A DNA stretch of 64,000 nucleotides from Lethocerus indicus (GCA_019843655.1 JACDQD010000007.1:27308816-27372815), one strand, 5' to 3'; counted from the first letter of the stretch, positions 46,150-58,978 are shown. A program made the numbers and translations. Notes: generated by a model from the letters alone, not told the origin.

Positions 46150-49100
46150 TACTGTAGATAAACTAGAAGGTTATTCTCTGCTAGGTATCCCTACCACAGC
46201 TCTTAGACTAAGTGAAAGTGCCCAAATGCCTGCACATAAAACTGGTGGAAATTTAAAATATTTAACGTTTCCCATACACAGAAATTTCTTGTTCGACAAC
46301 ACTAAAATAAATAAGAATAACTATGCCCAATACAGATTACCTCTATTTAGGAAATATGTAATTTCCAATCTGAATATAGAATATTCATATTTTCAGAGAA
46401 AATATATTTTTTCACAAAGTATACTGAAAAATCTCAATTTTGCAGTTCAGATATATTCTGTTGAAGAATTTTCTGCAAATTATTGAGACTATAAATTCAG
46501 ATATTATATTTGAATCCAATTTTTTAACTATCATAAGAAAATAATTCTGTCCATTATTTTTATTTTCTCACGCATCAGAATTTATTTCAAAGTAAAATTA
46601 ACAATATTTATCCTCTGTTGATAAACATTTTTCATTTCAATACTATTTTATGTCCACTTCTGATAATATATTAAATTTTGTACATCGTTCTTTCTTAGAC
46701 TCTTATCTGAAATAGCTAATTTTAATTTATACATTTTGGAATTTCAATCTCCATTCTTCAGACATTAATAAAACAAATAGCGTATTCAGTAATTATTTTT
46801 GTAATTTACAAACTATTTATCGAAATATTTGTAATTTATACGCCCAAATAATTTATAGGTATTAATTCATTTATTTATTTAGTATTAATTTTTATATTAT
46901 AGTATCTTTAAGAAACATCTGTTAAACAATCCAGACAAATATTCTAATCTATAATCAATGTAAAATTTAAAAAAAAGTAAGTACAGAATTGCATATATTC
47001 CTATGAAACTTATCATACTGAATGATGGTGATATTAATTCCTTAACAAATTACTTAAATTATTATTACATTTTATTCTTTTTTCGATTATAATAAAGTTA
47101 TAATGAAAATTTAATGTAGAGGAAATAACAGTTGTGCAAAATTCCAAAGTCTCGTTACCTATTACATTTAAACATGATAAACATTTGCAAATAAATCAAA
47201 TTAAGTTAATACATTATTTCTTTATTGAATATTATTTGTTTTACAGCTATAAAAGAAAATATGTAATGCTGTATTTAACATATTAAATGAGTGTGTATCT
47301 GTGTATATAAATATATATATATATATATCTTGTCATAATAAATAATTTAAAATATTTATATTTTCAGATTCCATTCATGAGAAGCTGACTGTCCGAAGAA
47401 CTGGTGAGTAGAACTGGCATTTATTAATATTTTATTTTATGATTTTTAAATATAAATGAAAAAGATTGGGCTTAAATAGTGGGGGATATTACTATCATAT
47501 AATTTCATTTCAAGTTATACAAATGGTATTAGGAGGAAAAAATGTTTTTGATATTTTATTGAGTTGCATGTTCTTTATGTGCTAGGCTATTTGAAAAACT
47601 ATTTTCATATTCCTTGAGAATGAATTTTAAAACAGAACTAATCCTTTCTAAAGTAGAAGGATTATAACTCTTGGTATTGTAATAAATTTGATATCCAAAG
47701 GGGAATTATAAAACTATAAAACAGTTTAGAGTAAAATAAAAAATATGAACCATAGAATTCAGTAATAACTAGGCAGAATTAGCAATTTCATCAAGCTTTA
47801 CAAAAATTAATACATGGGCTTGTTCTTACAGGGTATAATTATAATTTCTTTACCCAAATAACACAATTAGTTAATGCTATTCGCATAAACATTATTCTTT
47901 CATTATTTCTCTAAGTACATTTAACTTTTTCTGGTTACATTGTACTTATTGTAGTGGAAAGTATGATTTTGATTACACATCATTTTGACACAATAATTTC
48001 ACAAATGTAGAGGAAGGAAAAACATCTCATTAACAATAATTAAACACGATTAAAGCTGTTACTTTGAAAACAATCTGTTCTTAAAATTACCTTTAAAAAT
48101 ACTGAAAATTCAATTTTAAAATTAATAGGTCATCTTTATTCAATCCCAAGTGAAACTTATGAATAGTATATTAATAAATGTATTCATTTTTTTTACTATT
48201 TCGCTATCTTCAGCACTACACAATTTACAAACCAGCACAACATTTTTGTTTGTTATTAAACAAGTAGAAACTGTTCAAACATTAAAAATTTGACCTTGTA
48301 CAGTATGATGTAGCTGCAGTGTACATTAGGAAATTATTTGATGGGCATAGTAGAATCCTATAGTCTCAGTGTGTAATTATTAGTTATTTAGGGTTTAATT
48401 GTTGGTACAATTTTTATAAACTATAAATTTATAAATGGGATTTAAATAAAAATATTTGTCACTTTGTCCAAGACTTGAAAAAAGTTTAAATTATAAGGTA
48501 GAAAATGGAGGCGATATCTTTATTTGTGTTCTCCTATTAACAAACCGATCATTTCAATTTTGGTGCATGCCCATTACAATAATGGGCACAAAATAGAGCC
48601 ATTAGGTGTAATTGAAATTATAACCAGCCATTATAACTCAATTACAGAATTAAGATGGGTGTGTAATGACTTTATTCTTATACTTTAATCTGTACACTCC
48701 TCAGTTGTGTTTGAACAAAATTAGTTGTTTTGAGTAGACAGTGGCCTTCTCATTACCTCAATAGAATGAAAACTGGAGTTTTTAAATTCCTGATTGATAT
48801 TATTCAACTGCACTGTGAATGCACCCAACTGTGTGTTTTTTAGACTTTGCCCAAAATTTAAATACCTTTCAAAATTTCTCAACAAGTACCAACCCCAAAT
48901 TGTTTGAATTGGAATATTACAGTTCCCGTATGACTGCAATAACGTTCTGACTCCATTCATCCTATTTGTTCTTTGGCGTTTCCCCCACCGTCAGTAGTAG
49001 TTTCTGTCAAATGTATTCAACATTTTTTTTTTAATGTTTCGCTGTCTTCAACACTGAACAAACATTACAAATTTGACCTTGCATAGTATCATGTAGCTGC

Positions 49101-49360
49101 AGTGTACATTAGGGAATTATTTGATAGGTGTAGTAGAATCATATAGTCTCAGTGTGTTATTATTAGTTATTTAGGGTTCAATTGTTGATACAATTTTTTT
49201 AAACTGTATACCAGTTTATGGGAGGTGTATAGAACCTTTTATATTCTCGAATGATGATTTACCAGTGATATCAATTAGGTGGACTGGGTTAGTAGTAGAG
49301 TTGATTTTTTTTTTTTTAGTAGCTCTATTAGGTGGCAACATTTTTGTAAGGTTGTAATAG
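46150..49360. other. 3.2 kb AT-rich stretch without a supported gene
   Basis: No recognisable exon. It contains a TA run near 47311-47329, a two-copy duplication (48176-48440 and 49008-49220) and one candidate micro-exon at 47368-47403. A 79-codon minus-strand frame (48960-48721) lies between the two duplicate copies; I do not recognise it. Confidence 0.6.
48176..49220 (+). repeat. Two-copy direct repeat, ~240 bp units ~830 bp apart
   Basis: ATGTAGCTGCAGTGTACATT occurs near 48308 and 49092. The surrounding blocks (TTCGCTATCTTCAGCACT / TTCGCTGTCTTCAACACT, then TATAGTCTCAGTGTGT and TTAGTTATTTAGGGTT) follow in the same order in both. Divergence is about 10 percent by eye. Confidence 0.85.
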
Positions 49361-49978
49361 GGGATGAGGACTGTCATTCGTGACCTTTTAAAATGTAGTT
49401 ATTGCCCCCGGGAAATTAGGGCAGTCGGTCCTGTACTTGTTTACAGGTTCGGGGCTTTTCTCGACCGGGGATCGATACTCGGGGCGCGTTTGCGCAGATC
49501 CGTCCGTGGAAAGCCGAGGGTTTTCCGGGCGAGCGTGCGTGCGCTGCCCCCCCGTACGCGTGCCTGTGCGTTAGCGCCGCGTTCTAGAGGAGAGGACGGG
49601 AAAGACCGCTGCCAAGCCCCAAATATAACTTAGGCTGCGAGTTGCGGAGGTTTTTCACACTGTGCTCAACTCCGTCTTACACCGCCCCCCAGTGCAACGG
49701 TCCGCCCGGCCCCCGGTAGGCTCCCGCAGCCGAATAACCTTCCAGGAGATAGAGAGACATAGGGAGATAGAGTGAGAGAGAGAGAGGCAGGCGGGATACG
49801 CCCCCAAAAATCCTCCGTCGTATGTTGTAGAGGCAGGCTCTCTCCCCGCACAACCCCCCTTCTCTCCCCCACACACACACAGACACACACACACGCAAGC
49901 GGAGAGGGATCTTCGGCTGAGGCCCGCCAACGGAGACGGGGAAGCCGGAAGAGGGACATAGAATAGCGACTCGGGAGG
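49360..49978 (+). promoter_or_regulatory. CpG-rich promoter / 5' UTR with GA and CA runs
   Basis: A sharp rise in GC and CpG after several kb of AT-rich DNA, with a GA-rich run (49749-49789) and a CA run (49870-49893) leading up to the ATG at 49979. It fits a TATA-less promoter and leader for a rightward gene. No initiator is obvious. Confidence 0.45.
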
Positions 49979-50022
49979 ATGTTCGCCCTCTGGTACTTCT
50001 ACTACGGGTTCGGGGAGATCAG
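49979..50022 (+). CDS. Candidate first coding exon of an unidentified gene
   Basis: An ATG in GGGAGGATGTTC context has an in-frame TAG four codons upstream (49964-49966), so it is the first start. The frame encodes MFALWYFYYGFGEI plus two bases and meets a consensus GTAAGT donor at 50023. The peptide is aromatic and hydrophobic, like the start of a membrane segment, but I recognise no family. No matching next exon was found in the remaining 14 kb, so the first intron would be very long. A chance ORF in a 5' UTR remains possible. Confidence 0.45.
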
Positions 50023-50572
50023 GTAAGTGGCGGCCTCCCACTCCTTCGCCCCGGTAGGACGTCGCCAAAAAAACCCCCTCAACGCCCCCCCCCTCCAGGG
50101 GTCTGTTCCTGTAAAAGCGACCGTGTCAATTTCTGGGAGGCCCCCTGAGAGTGCGCTCTCGCGGCCCCGCCGCCAAACTCCAAACGGCCCACCCCCATTA
50201 TCGCATTTTCCGCCCATTACCGAAAGCGTGGACAGAAAAAAAATCAACCCTTCCCATCCATCGATTATCGGAATTGCTGCAGTCTTGAAATTTCAATTTT
50301 TCCAGAACTTTTTCAACCGCTCGCGCTATCGGTTCGGAACGAAAACCGTCACGTGGGCTAACAATTGGATCGTTCATTATTCGAGCTACAGTTCCCAGAG
50401 TGCATCGCATTACAGCGCGTTACGTTGAAAACCGCCGGATGCAACATGCACGTGGTCAATCCGCACACATTTAATAACGCCACGAGAAAATAAGCCCTCG
50501 AACCCTTGAAAGCCCTTGAACTAACCACCCTCCCCCTCCTCCTCCTCCTCCCACCCCGGCAAAATTATTTGA

Positions 50573-50774
50573 CCCTTAGATTCCGTGTGTTTCTGTCACC
50601 TGCCGCCCGTATGGTCTTCTGCCGGACCGGTTTCGGCCGTTCGCCACCTTCAGTATGGCTTTCACTCCGGCACTCTGGCACGTTTTCCGGCCAGAAGACC
50701 GAACCGGCGGGGAGGAAACGCACGAAATCGACGGTATTCCAACCCCCGTGCGCAGACAGCAAAACGGGTATTCT
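50573..50774 (+). mobile_element. Snap-back repeat copy
   Basis: It runs from TTAGATTCCGTGTGTTTCTG to AAACGGGTATTCTG, with shortened interior arms (CGTTCGCCACCTTCAGTA). The flanks AAAATTATTTGAC and AAATTATTTTTAAC form an imperfect direct repeat. Confidence 0.7.
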
Positions 50775-52304
50775 GAAATTATTTTTAACTCACATTTTCC
50801 CGTCGATTTGAGGCTCCCGATAACCGCTTTATATTAAGCATATTCCCTTATCCGGATGATCCCCTCGCTCGAAAAAACGACTCATTTCTCAGTTCCGGCG
50901 GGGTTTCTCCCATAAGGGCTGGATATGAATTATTTACAACATTGCGAGATTGATCCGAGGGCCACGTGTTGGGTTGGCCACGTGTTTGACCTTGCGGACC
51001 TCAAATTTCGGCCATTTATATCGCTTGAAAATTTATAACTTTATTCCTCTCGTATAGATCAGTGAACTGATTGGCGAAAGAGAGAGTTTTTGTGATAAAT
51101 TTCCTGTATACCAAAAAACGAATAGTCCACATATCCGATACCGATTGCGAAGCGCAACGAAATGTAAATAAAACTTTTATGTTTTATTTATTAAAAAACG
51201 CGGATTTGTCCACGTTTCGATCATTTCACTATGAATGTTGTACGAAATTCATCGGTAAATTGTACCTGGACGCGCAAGAGGGCGTAACCCGATAATTCAC
51301 TTCTCAGCAATTGAAACTGTCGTTTTTTCATTGTAGTCAATGTACTATAAGTAATATTACTTTAAATGTATATACAAAAGGTAGTTATTTTATAGCCGAT
51401 TGTAATGTTTATTGTAGTAGAAGTAGGAGGTAATAGATCAATAGATAAGGAGAGCTGACCACGGCTCTTGATTTAACTACGTCTTATAAAAATAAGGGAC
51501 ACATCAGATAAATATCTGGCTTGACGATATAATTTATATCAGATTTAAAAAAATATTGTAAATAACGAACACATATAGTATGTATGTATTATACACTCTC
51601 GGCGTTTAAGGTTGGTGCAACATTGTCGTAAAAATGGATGGCTTATCGCAATTGTCAATATGTGTATTATAATTGCTTAGACGGCGCCGAATTCTAAAAG
51701 TATTATCATAAGGCTGTTTAATTGATTTTCGTTCGAATGGCAAAGGGAACGGGACTGAAGTGGAAAGTTGAAACACTTGAGAGGATTGCATTCTTTGAGC
51801 GATGGAAAAAAATAACTTTTTCTTTCAATCGTTTATCTATAGAATAGGCGCTGTTTGTATTGAGCCAAATCTTGAAAAATAATACCGAAAAACTATTTAA
51901 GATCGTTCGGTTATTTTGCGAAGAAACTTCTATTTTCCGCCATGTTGGATCGACGATTGTGGGTGGCCATCAGCTGTTTTAAATGATACCGAAGTGAAAT
52001 TTTTAAACTCTTAGTGACTAAAGTGAGATTTTTAGAATGTATTGTAAGAAATACAAAAATTACATTTAGTTATTTCGATTTTATACAAACGAAAACAATA
52101 CCGGAAGGCCGTTTATGGACTTTTTATTTAAAAAAAAAAAATAAAAAATCATCCACCGCCATATTTCATCGATCAGCTGTTGTAAAAGATGCGCACGTGA
52201 AATTCTTAGGGTCGAATGTTATCTTTAATTATTGAGCAAAAACCCTATATTCAATTTGTCTTTTACAATAGATGTCTTTTAGTGAGGTAAAATGTTACAC
52301 TGTC

Positions 52305-52375
52305 GCTGGGCAGTACAGGTGAAATAATCGACAGTGCAAACTGTCGAAAGTGCTACTGAAGATGGGGGCAGAATA
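52305..52375 (+). repeat. Snap-back repeat fragment
   Basis: GGGCAGTACAGGTGAAAT followed by AAAGTGCTACTGAAGATGGG matches the central part of the right arm. Confidence 0.55.
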
Positions 52376-53012
52376 AGGCGAAATATTTTCGTTTTTTTTG
52401 TTATATAGTGCGCCAATATTTTGACTTTAAGTATAGGTTTTGCTCTCAATAGTCAATTTGACATTAATTTCTGAACTATTTTATCGTGGGCCTTCGTTTT
52501 TGGCGTCGGTTTCTGCCCCACGAATTTTGAATGCGGTGCCCTATCTCCGTTTTGTATTTTCTGTTTCGTCTGAATCGTTAAAACCGTTGAATAAACCATT
52601 TTAAAAAAGTGGGGCCGCCGTAACTTTGAGGAGGGTTGGGTGGGAGGAGGGGGGGGGGGCGGAAGACTATTGAAACAATAACAAGCCTTGGACAATAGCG
52701 GTATTATTGGACTTGCGGCTTAATATTGGATGACACTTTCTTGCACTTTGTTCCTTTTGCATCTTTTACGGGCCGGTTGGCCGAAAAAAGAACGCTCGTT
52801 GCGTATTTATGAGCAAAAAGTCAGCCCGCTGCGGGCGGCACTTTGTCTCTATCCAACTTGCACGAGATATTGCACCTTATTCTTAAAAATATGCCAGACG
52901 TTAGAGAAAGTTAAACCGAATCTAACTATGAGATAACAACGTCGTCCCGTCCACTCCCTATTCGGTCCTACGCTAGACCGGTATTTTATCGCTTAATCCT
53001 GTTGGAAACAGT

Positions 53013-53170
53013 GAAATACCGCAGATTTCGCGTGTTTCCGTCCACTCAAGTGATAGTGACAGTCGAAAGTGCCAAAAGTGACCGACACCGCTACTGAAGA
53101 TGGCGAGCGACCGAAACCGGTCTTCTGCGGTATTCCAACCCCTCGCAGACCACAAAACAGGCATAAACTA
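53013..53170 (+). mobile_element. Snap-back repeat copy with 8 bp direct repeat
   Basis: It runs from AATACCGCAGATTTCGCGTG to AAAACAGGCATAAAC(TA). GAAACAGT lies on both sides (53005-53012 and 53171-53178). Most of the left arm is deleted. Confidence 0.7.
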
Positions 53171-53859
53171 GAAACAGTCTTACTCTCATACTGCCCTGTA
53201 GTACGTTACACGTACGTTCTCCTCCGCATAATTACGCGCCTGTAAGATAATTGAACGGTTTCGATTTATTCGCCGGTACCGAAACCGGTATACAGTCTTA
53301 TACCGGGAAGAGGAGAAACCTTTGTATAAAATAATTAATTCCTCTAGTTATGATTAGACTGGTTGGGTTAGGAAAATGTCAGCGATCGCCCCAATGCGTT
53401 AGCACTCGAATAATGCGTGGATTTCCCCAGACTTATTGGAAACCGGTTTTCAACCGGGTCAAATTCAAAGCCAATGAATATCAATGCGAACAACTCTGAT
53501 TGGATTGGGCGGCCCATGTCCGTCCCGTGGGAAATCCGGGAAAATTGGCCGAACGGCGAGTTAGTTGAATCGCACAAACCCCGCCCCAGTCGGTTTCATA
53601 GTGATCGTCCCGAAATCCTGTTTATCGGCAGATAGGCCGATAGAGCTATCCCTAGGGATTGGGGCTTCGTCTGATGCACACTGCCCGCGTGCACTGTTTT
53701 GCACACAACTGCATATATGGACTGGGAACTGGGACACGGACATTTTTTTCTTATAATAAAAAATATAGTTACTATGATTATCACTAAAACGAAGTATGTT
53801 AACGAAGTTACACACTACATACAAATTTTAAAGCCACCTATGTCCTTGCCCTATACTGT

Positions 53860-53863
<4 letters not shown>

Positions 53864-53916
<53 letters not shown>
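53864..53916. repeat. (TA)n microsatellite
   Basis: Uninterrupted TA array of about 53 bases. Confidence 0.97.
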
Positions 53917-53920
<4 letters not shown>

Positions 53921-54026
53921 TCTACTATATTTTATGTATATTTAAAGAAAACTTTGTACTTATAATTTTAATATATTGCAAGCGTAGCGAGGCTACTGTA
54001 GAGAAGCCGGCTCATATTTTTTTTGG

Positions 54027-54222
54027 CCTGTTTTGTGGTCTGCGATAGGTTGAAATACCGTATATTTCGTGTGTTTCTCTGTCTCCTCCCGGTGGTTTGG
54101 TCTTCTGCCAGACCGGTTTCGGCTGCTCGCCATCTTCAGTAGCTGTGTTATTCACTTAGGCACTATGGATGTTTTCTTGGGCATCCTCACTGCACTGTCA
54201 CTGTCACTTTCGCAATAACATG

Positions 54223-54292
<70 letters not shown>

Positions 54293-54460
54293 GACAAACA
54301 CAACAATACAGGTGATAGAAGCAGTGCAGTGAGGATGCTCAAAAAACATCCAAAGTGACTAACACCGCTACTGAAGAAGATGGCGAGTAGCCGAAACCGG
54401 TCTAGCCAAAGACCAAACCGGCGAGAGGAGACAGAGGAACACACGAAATATACGAAGTGA
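54027..54460 (-). mobile_element. Snap-back repeat copy with TA array at its centre
   Basis: The arms 54060-54215 and 54300-54450 are inverted copies, separated by AC and TA runs (54222-54290). Orientation follows from the family 3' end lying on the left (CCTGTTTTGTGGTCTGCGA). The right flank, up to 54640, is shared with the copy at 55541-55878. Confidence 0.85.
54237..54290. repeat. (AT)n microsatellite in hairpin loop
   Basis: AT array joined to a preceding AC run, exactly between the two arms of the snap-back copy at 54027-54460. Confidence 0.97.
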
Positions 54461-55540
54461 TTTGTAGGCCAGTACACAAAATAATATTGGGACAGTATTT
54501 TTGAAATTTTCTCATTTATGAAAAAGGGTGGCGGAGGTTCAGAAAGGTTGGAAATCACTGCCATAAGCGATCCGAATTAGTTCTTGACCAATCCCGATTC
54601 ATTATGGACATCTGTCCACTGTATTATTTTTTTCTCAGTTGTGTGTATGTCGTCATGCAATTTGTCTTCACACGTCTTCAGTTCGTCTTCGGTTCGAATT
54701 CCGCGGTGGCGTACTAAATTTTCTTTCGATCGGGGTGTTTTTTTTTTTGATTGAACAAAGCCTTCAATGTTTTTGCGGTTATACTACCTGTTTTCGTCGG
54801 TGCGAAACACATATAGCGCGTTCGTTCGATTCGTCGTTCGTTCATTCGAAGTGCACACGACGATCGAGTGCTCGCCCCGGCTCTCTAACTCGACCGAGAT
54901 AAGCCTCCAAGTAGCCTCGATTCGTCTTCGAGGGCTTCCGTGTGCTGCGACACTGGTACTTCAGAATATAATATCAATTATTGATAACACGACTGGATGT
55001 TAAATCCCGCCGTGCGCGGTTCGGGGCTTATCAGTTTTTTAATTAATTTTCGCGACAGCTCTGTATTTACAGATCGTTGAAATTGGTATTTTTTTTTCTG
55101 AATTCCGCTTTCCGCCCGATTAATTACGGTCTGATCAAATACTGTACGACGGGAGCAGATAAAACTTAACAGAAAAACGCCGCATGAAAATGTATAGATA
55201 TGGAGAAATAGGTCTCGAAATGGGGTTTAATAATAATCGGCTGTGCATATTGTCGAGTTTGGAATCTCTGGACCTGCCAGCGTTATCGATCCAGCTACGC
55301 TGGAAAAGGGAAGAAGTGGGGATTGGGATATACTACGAGCGCTGCCCGAAGTGTCTATTTAAAGAGGGGTACGAGACCACCTGAGTGGTCTATTTCGGTC
55401 GGGTACGAGTGCAGCTGTCCCCCATCTCTTGCATAGATAGGCGTCTATTTTACGATTCCGATTGGAAGAAGCCGGAGTGGAAATCGCGGACGAGTGGAAA
55501 CAGAAGAAAAATGCTTAAAATAGTTCAGCTGTCTAGTTTA

Positions 55541-55878
55541 AAATACCTGTTTCGTGGTCTGCGAGCGGTTGGAATACCGTAGGTTTCCGTGGTGTTTCCG
55601 TCTCCTCTCGCCGGTTTGGTCCCTTTGCTAGACCGGTTTTCGGGGCCGCTCGCCATCTTCAGTAGCGGTGTGTTAGTCACTGTCGGCACTTTGGATGTTT
55701 TTGGGGGCATCCTCACTGCACTGTGTCACTGTCACTTGTACTGACAGTGACAGTGACAGTGCAGTGAGGATGCTCAAAAAACATCCGTAGTGACTAACAA
55801 CACCGCTACTGAAGAAGATGGCGAGCGGCCACCGAACCAGCGTGAGGTGACAGAAACACACGAAATATACGAAGTGAT
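55541..55878 (-). mobile_element. Snap-back repeat copy
   Basis: The left end reads AGTTTAAAATACCTGTTTCG, the reverse complement of the family 3' end. The arms 55580-55740 and 55741-55870 are almost contiguous, so the hairpin loop is nearly nil. Its right flank (55879-56056) matches the flank of the 54.0 kb copy. Confidence 0.85.
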
Positions 55879-56154
55879 TTGTAGGCCAGTACAAAAAAAA
55901 ACATCGGGACAGTATTTTTGAAATATTTTTTTTTATGAAAATGGGGGGCGGAGGTTGAAAATCACTGTCGTAAGCGATCGGAATTAGTTCTTGACCAATC
56001 CCGATTCATTATGGACATCCGTCCATTCCGTCCACTGTATTATTTTTTTCTTACTTCACCGTTCAGTGTCCCAAAGTTGTCACAATTAGGGTGAATGTCT
56101 AATGTGTAATTTGTAATATGCGCAGAGTTTGGCTGAATTTGAGTTTGGCATACC

Positions 56155-56195
56155 GTCGTATCCGGGTTTCGGCCGTTCGCCGTCTTCAGTAGCTC
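56155..56195. repeat. Snap-back repeat fragment
   Basis: GGGTTTCGGCCGTTCGCCGT followed by CTTCAGTAGC is one arm core only. Confidence 0.7.
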
Positions 56196-57553
56196 ATTTT
56201 TTTTTTCATTTATTTTTCACTGTCTCAATTACAATTTTTATCAATTTGATCAAGTGACAGTGGGCCCACTGTACGTTCACTCGGTGAACTCTCGAAGGTG
56301 AAGCTGACCCAACGATGGTACTCCTGGGGCCGCTTTCTCTCGAGGCGGCGTTCAGGATTATACGCGAGGTGATGTGAAGAAAGATGTGTCGGATTGGTGG
56401 GATAAATTTGAATTGGGAAGTATTGGTATCGGGGAGGCCGCGAATTCGTGGACAGACGGGACTTTTAAATCTGAGCGGATTGTGGGTGTGGAAAACGTAA
56501 GGCGTAAGGGGTATATTGACTATTTTTCGGAGGATAATGGATTGCAAGGATTGGATTCTGCAGGAATTAGACGTTTCGGTGGAACCCCAAAGCTCGATTC
56601 CGTACCGCCGGGTCGGTTTGAGTATGCGATTGTAAATTGAAAGATTGTTGGTTAGTGAGAGCTGAGATCTTGTAGCTCATTATTTCTTTCTTTTCTTCCG
56701 GCGTATCGGTTGCTGCTTGAGGACCACATCCTGTGTCTGCACTTGTGCCGTCGAAAAAACAGAATAATATCGCTCAGAGGAGGAAATAAAACTGAGCCAT
56801 TGTTCGGTACATAGACAGGCGACACCCCTGAGATAGTTTGAATATTGGATGCAACCCTTGTACACAATCAGGGGCTTGTCCCTTACACCAGACCCCGGTT
56901 GATAAATGGCCGTTGGCAAATGCGAAACGCCCCGGGTATCTGAGAATAACCCCCCCGGACCCGAAAGGTTACTGACTTCTCTTAAAACATATTTTTAAAC
57001 CCCGCCTTTTTGTTCTTTATTTCGGTTTTCGAGGCCCCGCCGACCGGCTGCAACTTTATTTCGGCTTTTCTTTTTGACGAATACTCAATGACGTATTGTC
57101 CACTCGGATTATTTCGGTCTTGTTCTAGACCGGTGTTCCCATCACTTGTGTCGGCCGTCTAAAATTCTGTCCGTTATTTAGATTGTTATTTGTTACTTGT
57201 CTCCTACAGCCATTTTATATTGTTAAGATTCTTTCTCTGCCGTCCCGTACACGTACCCATAAACTTCTGGTCTAATCAGAATATATATGAGGTTCTCTGC
57301 GGCGATATGCCCTCGTTACAAATTAGCTCGTTACAAATTTATTTACACGCTAAATAATTTAAGGTGAATCTTCATATTATCATACTCTCTTTACGTTCTA
57401 ATCATATTCCGTATATATATACTGGTACAGTTGATAATCATTGGCGTAGAGAATAGCAGTTTTATCGAGTTTGTTGGAATTTATGAGCGTACAGATACTT
57501 TATTTTTCTTTAAATACATATAGGATATGTATTAGGTGTACACAAAAGTAATC

Positions 57554-57725
57554 TTGGTCTTGAGGAGTTGTTCAAGAGGGGAATCGAAAATTTGCCGGAA
57601 AATTGGCAGAGATTTGTCGATAATATCGGTGAATATATAGTAGATTAATAATTAAAGTTTCTTTTTTAACAAAATAAAATGAATTCCAAAGTCAAAATAT
57701 TGATTAATTCTGGGTACCCCTAATA
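57554..57725 (+). mobile_element. Mariner-like element 3' relic with transposase C-terminus
   Basis: A plus-strand frame ends LEELFKRGIENLPENW then QRFVDNIGEYIVD-stop (stop at 57646-57648), the characteristic C-terminus of mariner transposases. The 3' end sequence follows (TTAATTCTGGGTACCCCTAAT). The catalytic part and 5' end are absent, so the element is dead. Confidence 0.75.
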
Positions 57726-58610
57726 TTTAAATGCGTAATGTTTCATTTATATACATGGGTACTCAACTAAAATTTCAGCTCAGAATGTTGACAGAAATTG
57801 TATAATATATCTGAAAAAACTTTCTCCATCCTCAATTTTGCATTTTGTCTCCATTCTTCATTAGGATCTTGTGCACACATCGAAAAGTACATTGCCACCC
57901 GATCATCAAAAATAAAGGGGACGAACGGAGATTATTTTGAAGTGTTTTCGAATGAAATACTCCGACCAAATTAATTGTCGATAAGTGTACTGTATCGTAC
58001 TGCAGTTTCATATATTTATAAGTATAATAATTATGTACTTTATCGAATTAAACGATTGATTTGATTGTGAACCGAGTGGAAAACGGTTCGTTCTGGAAAG
58101 CGACCCGTAGTGGCGTCTGATGGCGGAAATTGCTCGATAATCCGTCGCAATTTTGTCTTTATTGCTGCGAAATTTGTAAATAACGTCCGCATTTATCAGA
58201 AATTGGGCCCTAAATATAAGTAAAAAAGAAAGAAAAATGAATGCGGAGGAATAATACAGTTGGACATGCGAACACGATCCTGTCCGTTCGACGATTAATA
58301 GCGATTCCGTGTCGTCCTGAGACAAACCTGGGGGTGCGTTCGTGACATCGTCGGCGTCATCGCGACGTGGAACTGATGACAGTCGAATGACACGCGCGAT
58401 TTATTTATTATACGCCTCGCCACACCCAAAATTTATTAAACCACAATACCGTAATCCCCCGTCTTGCTCGCTCGCCGTCTTCAGTGGCTTTCAGCCAACG
58501 TCGAAGAAGTTACGTTGTCGAGGGGGCCTTCAGTCTAACATATTAATAAAAACCCATTAAAATAAACTGATTTGGTTAATGTGTCTATTTAAAAAAAAAT
58601 ATGATTGAAA

Positions 58611-58954
58611 CCGTAGATTTGTTCTGTTTCTGTCTCCTCTCGCCGGTTTAGTCTTTTGCTAGACCGATTTCGGCCGCTCGCCATCTTCAGTAGCGGTGCT
58701 AGTCACTGTCGGCACTTTGGATTTTTTTTCGGGGGCCTCACTGCACTGTCACTGTGTCACCTGTACTGTCTGATACTTGACAGTTCATGCCCGAAAACAT
58801 CCAAAGTGCCAACAGTGACTAACACCTACGCTACTGAAGACGGCGAGCAGCCGAAACCGGTCTAGCAAAAGACCAAACCGGCGAGAGGAGACAGAAACGC
58901 AACATATCTACGGTATTCCAACCCCTCACAGACCTCAAAACAGGTATGTTAAAC
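58611..58954 (+). mobile_element. Snap-back repeat with 9 bp direct repeat
   Basis: It runs from CCGTAGATTTGTTCTGTTTC to CAGGTATGTTAAAC. The arms are 58620-58760 and 58790-58920. TGATTGAAA flanks it at 58602-58610 and 58955-58963. Confidence 0.85.
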
Positions 58955-58977
58955 TGATTGAAATTAGTTTCTGCACA

Positions 58978-58978
<1 letters not shown>

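Noticed and set aside
54690..54712. GGTTCGAATTCC, resembling a tRNA B box
   Set aside because: No A box or cloverleaf-compatible sequence lies at the required distance, and no tRNA gene was found in the window.
58008..58325. 105-codon minus-strand frame with a hydrophobic stretch
   Set aside because: The hydrophobic part is AT-rich sequence around FIFLSFLLIF, with no splice context or family similarity.
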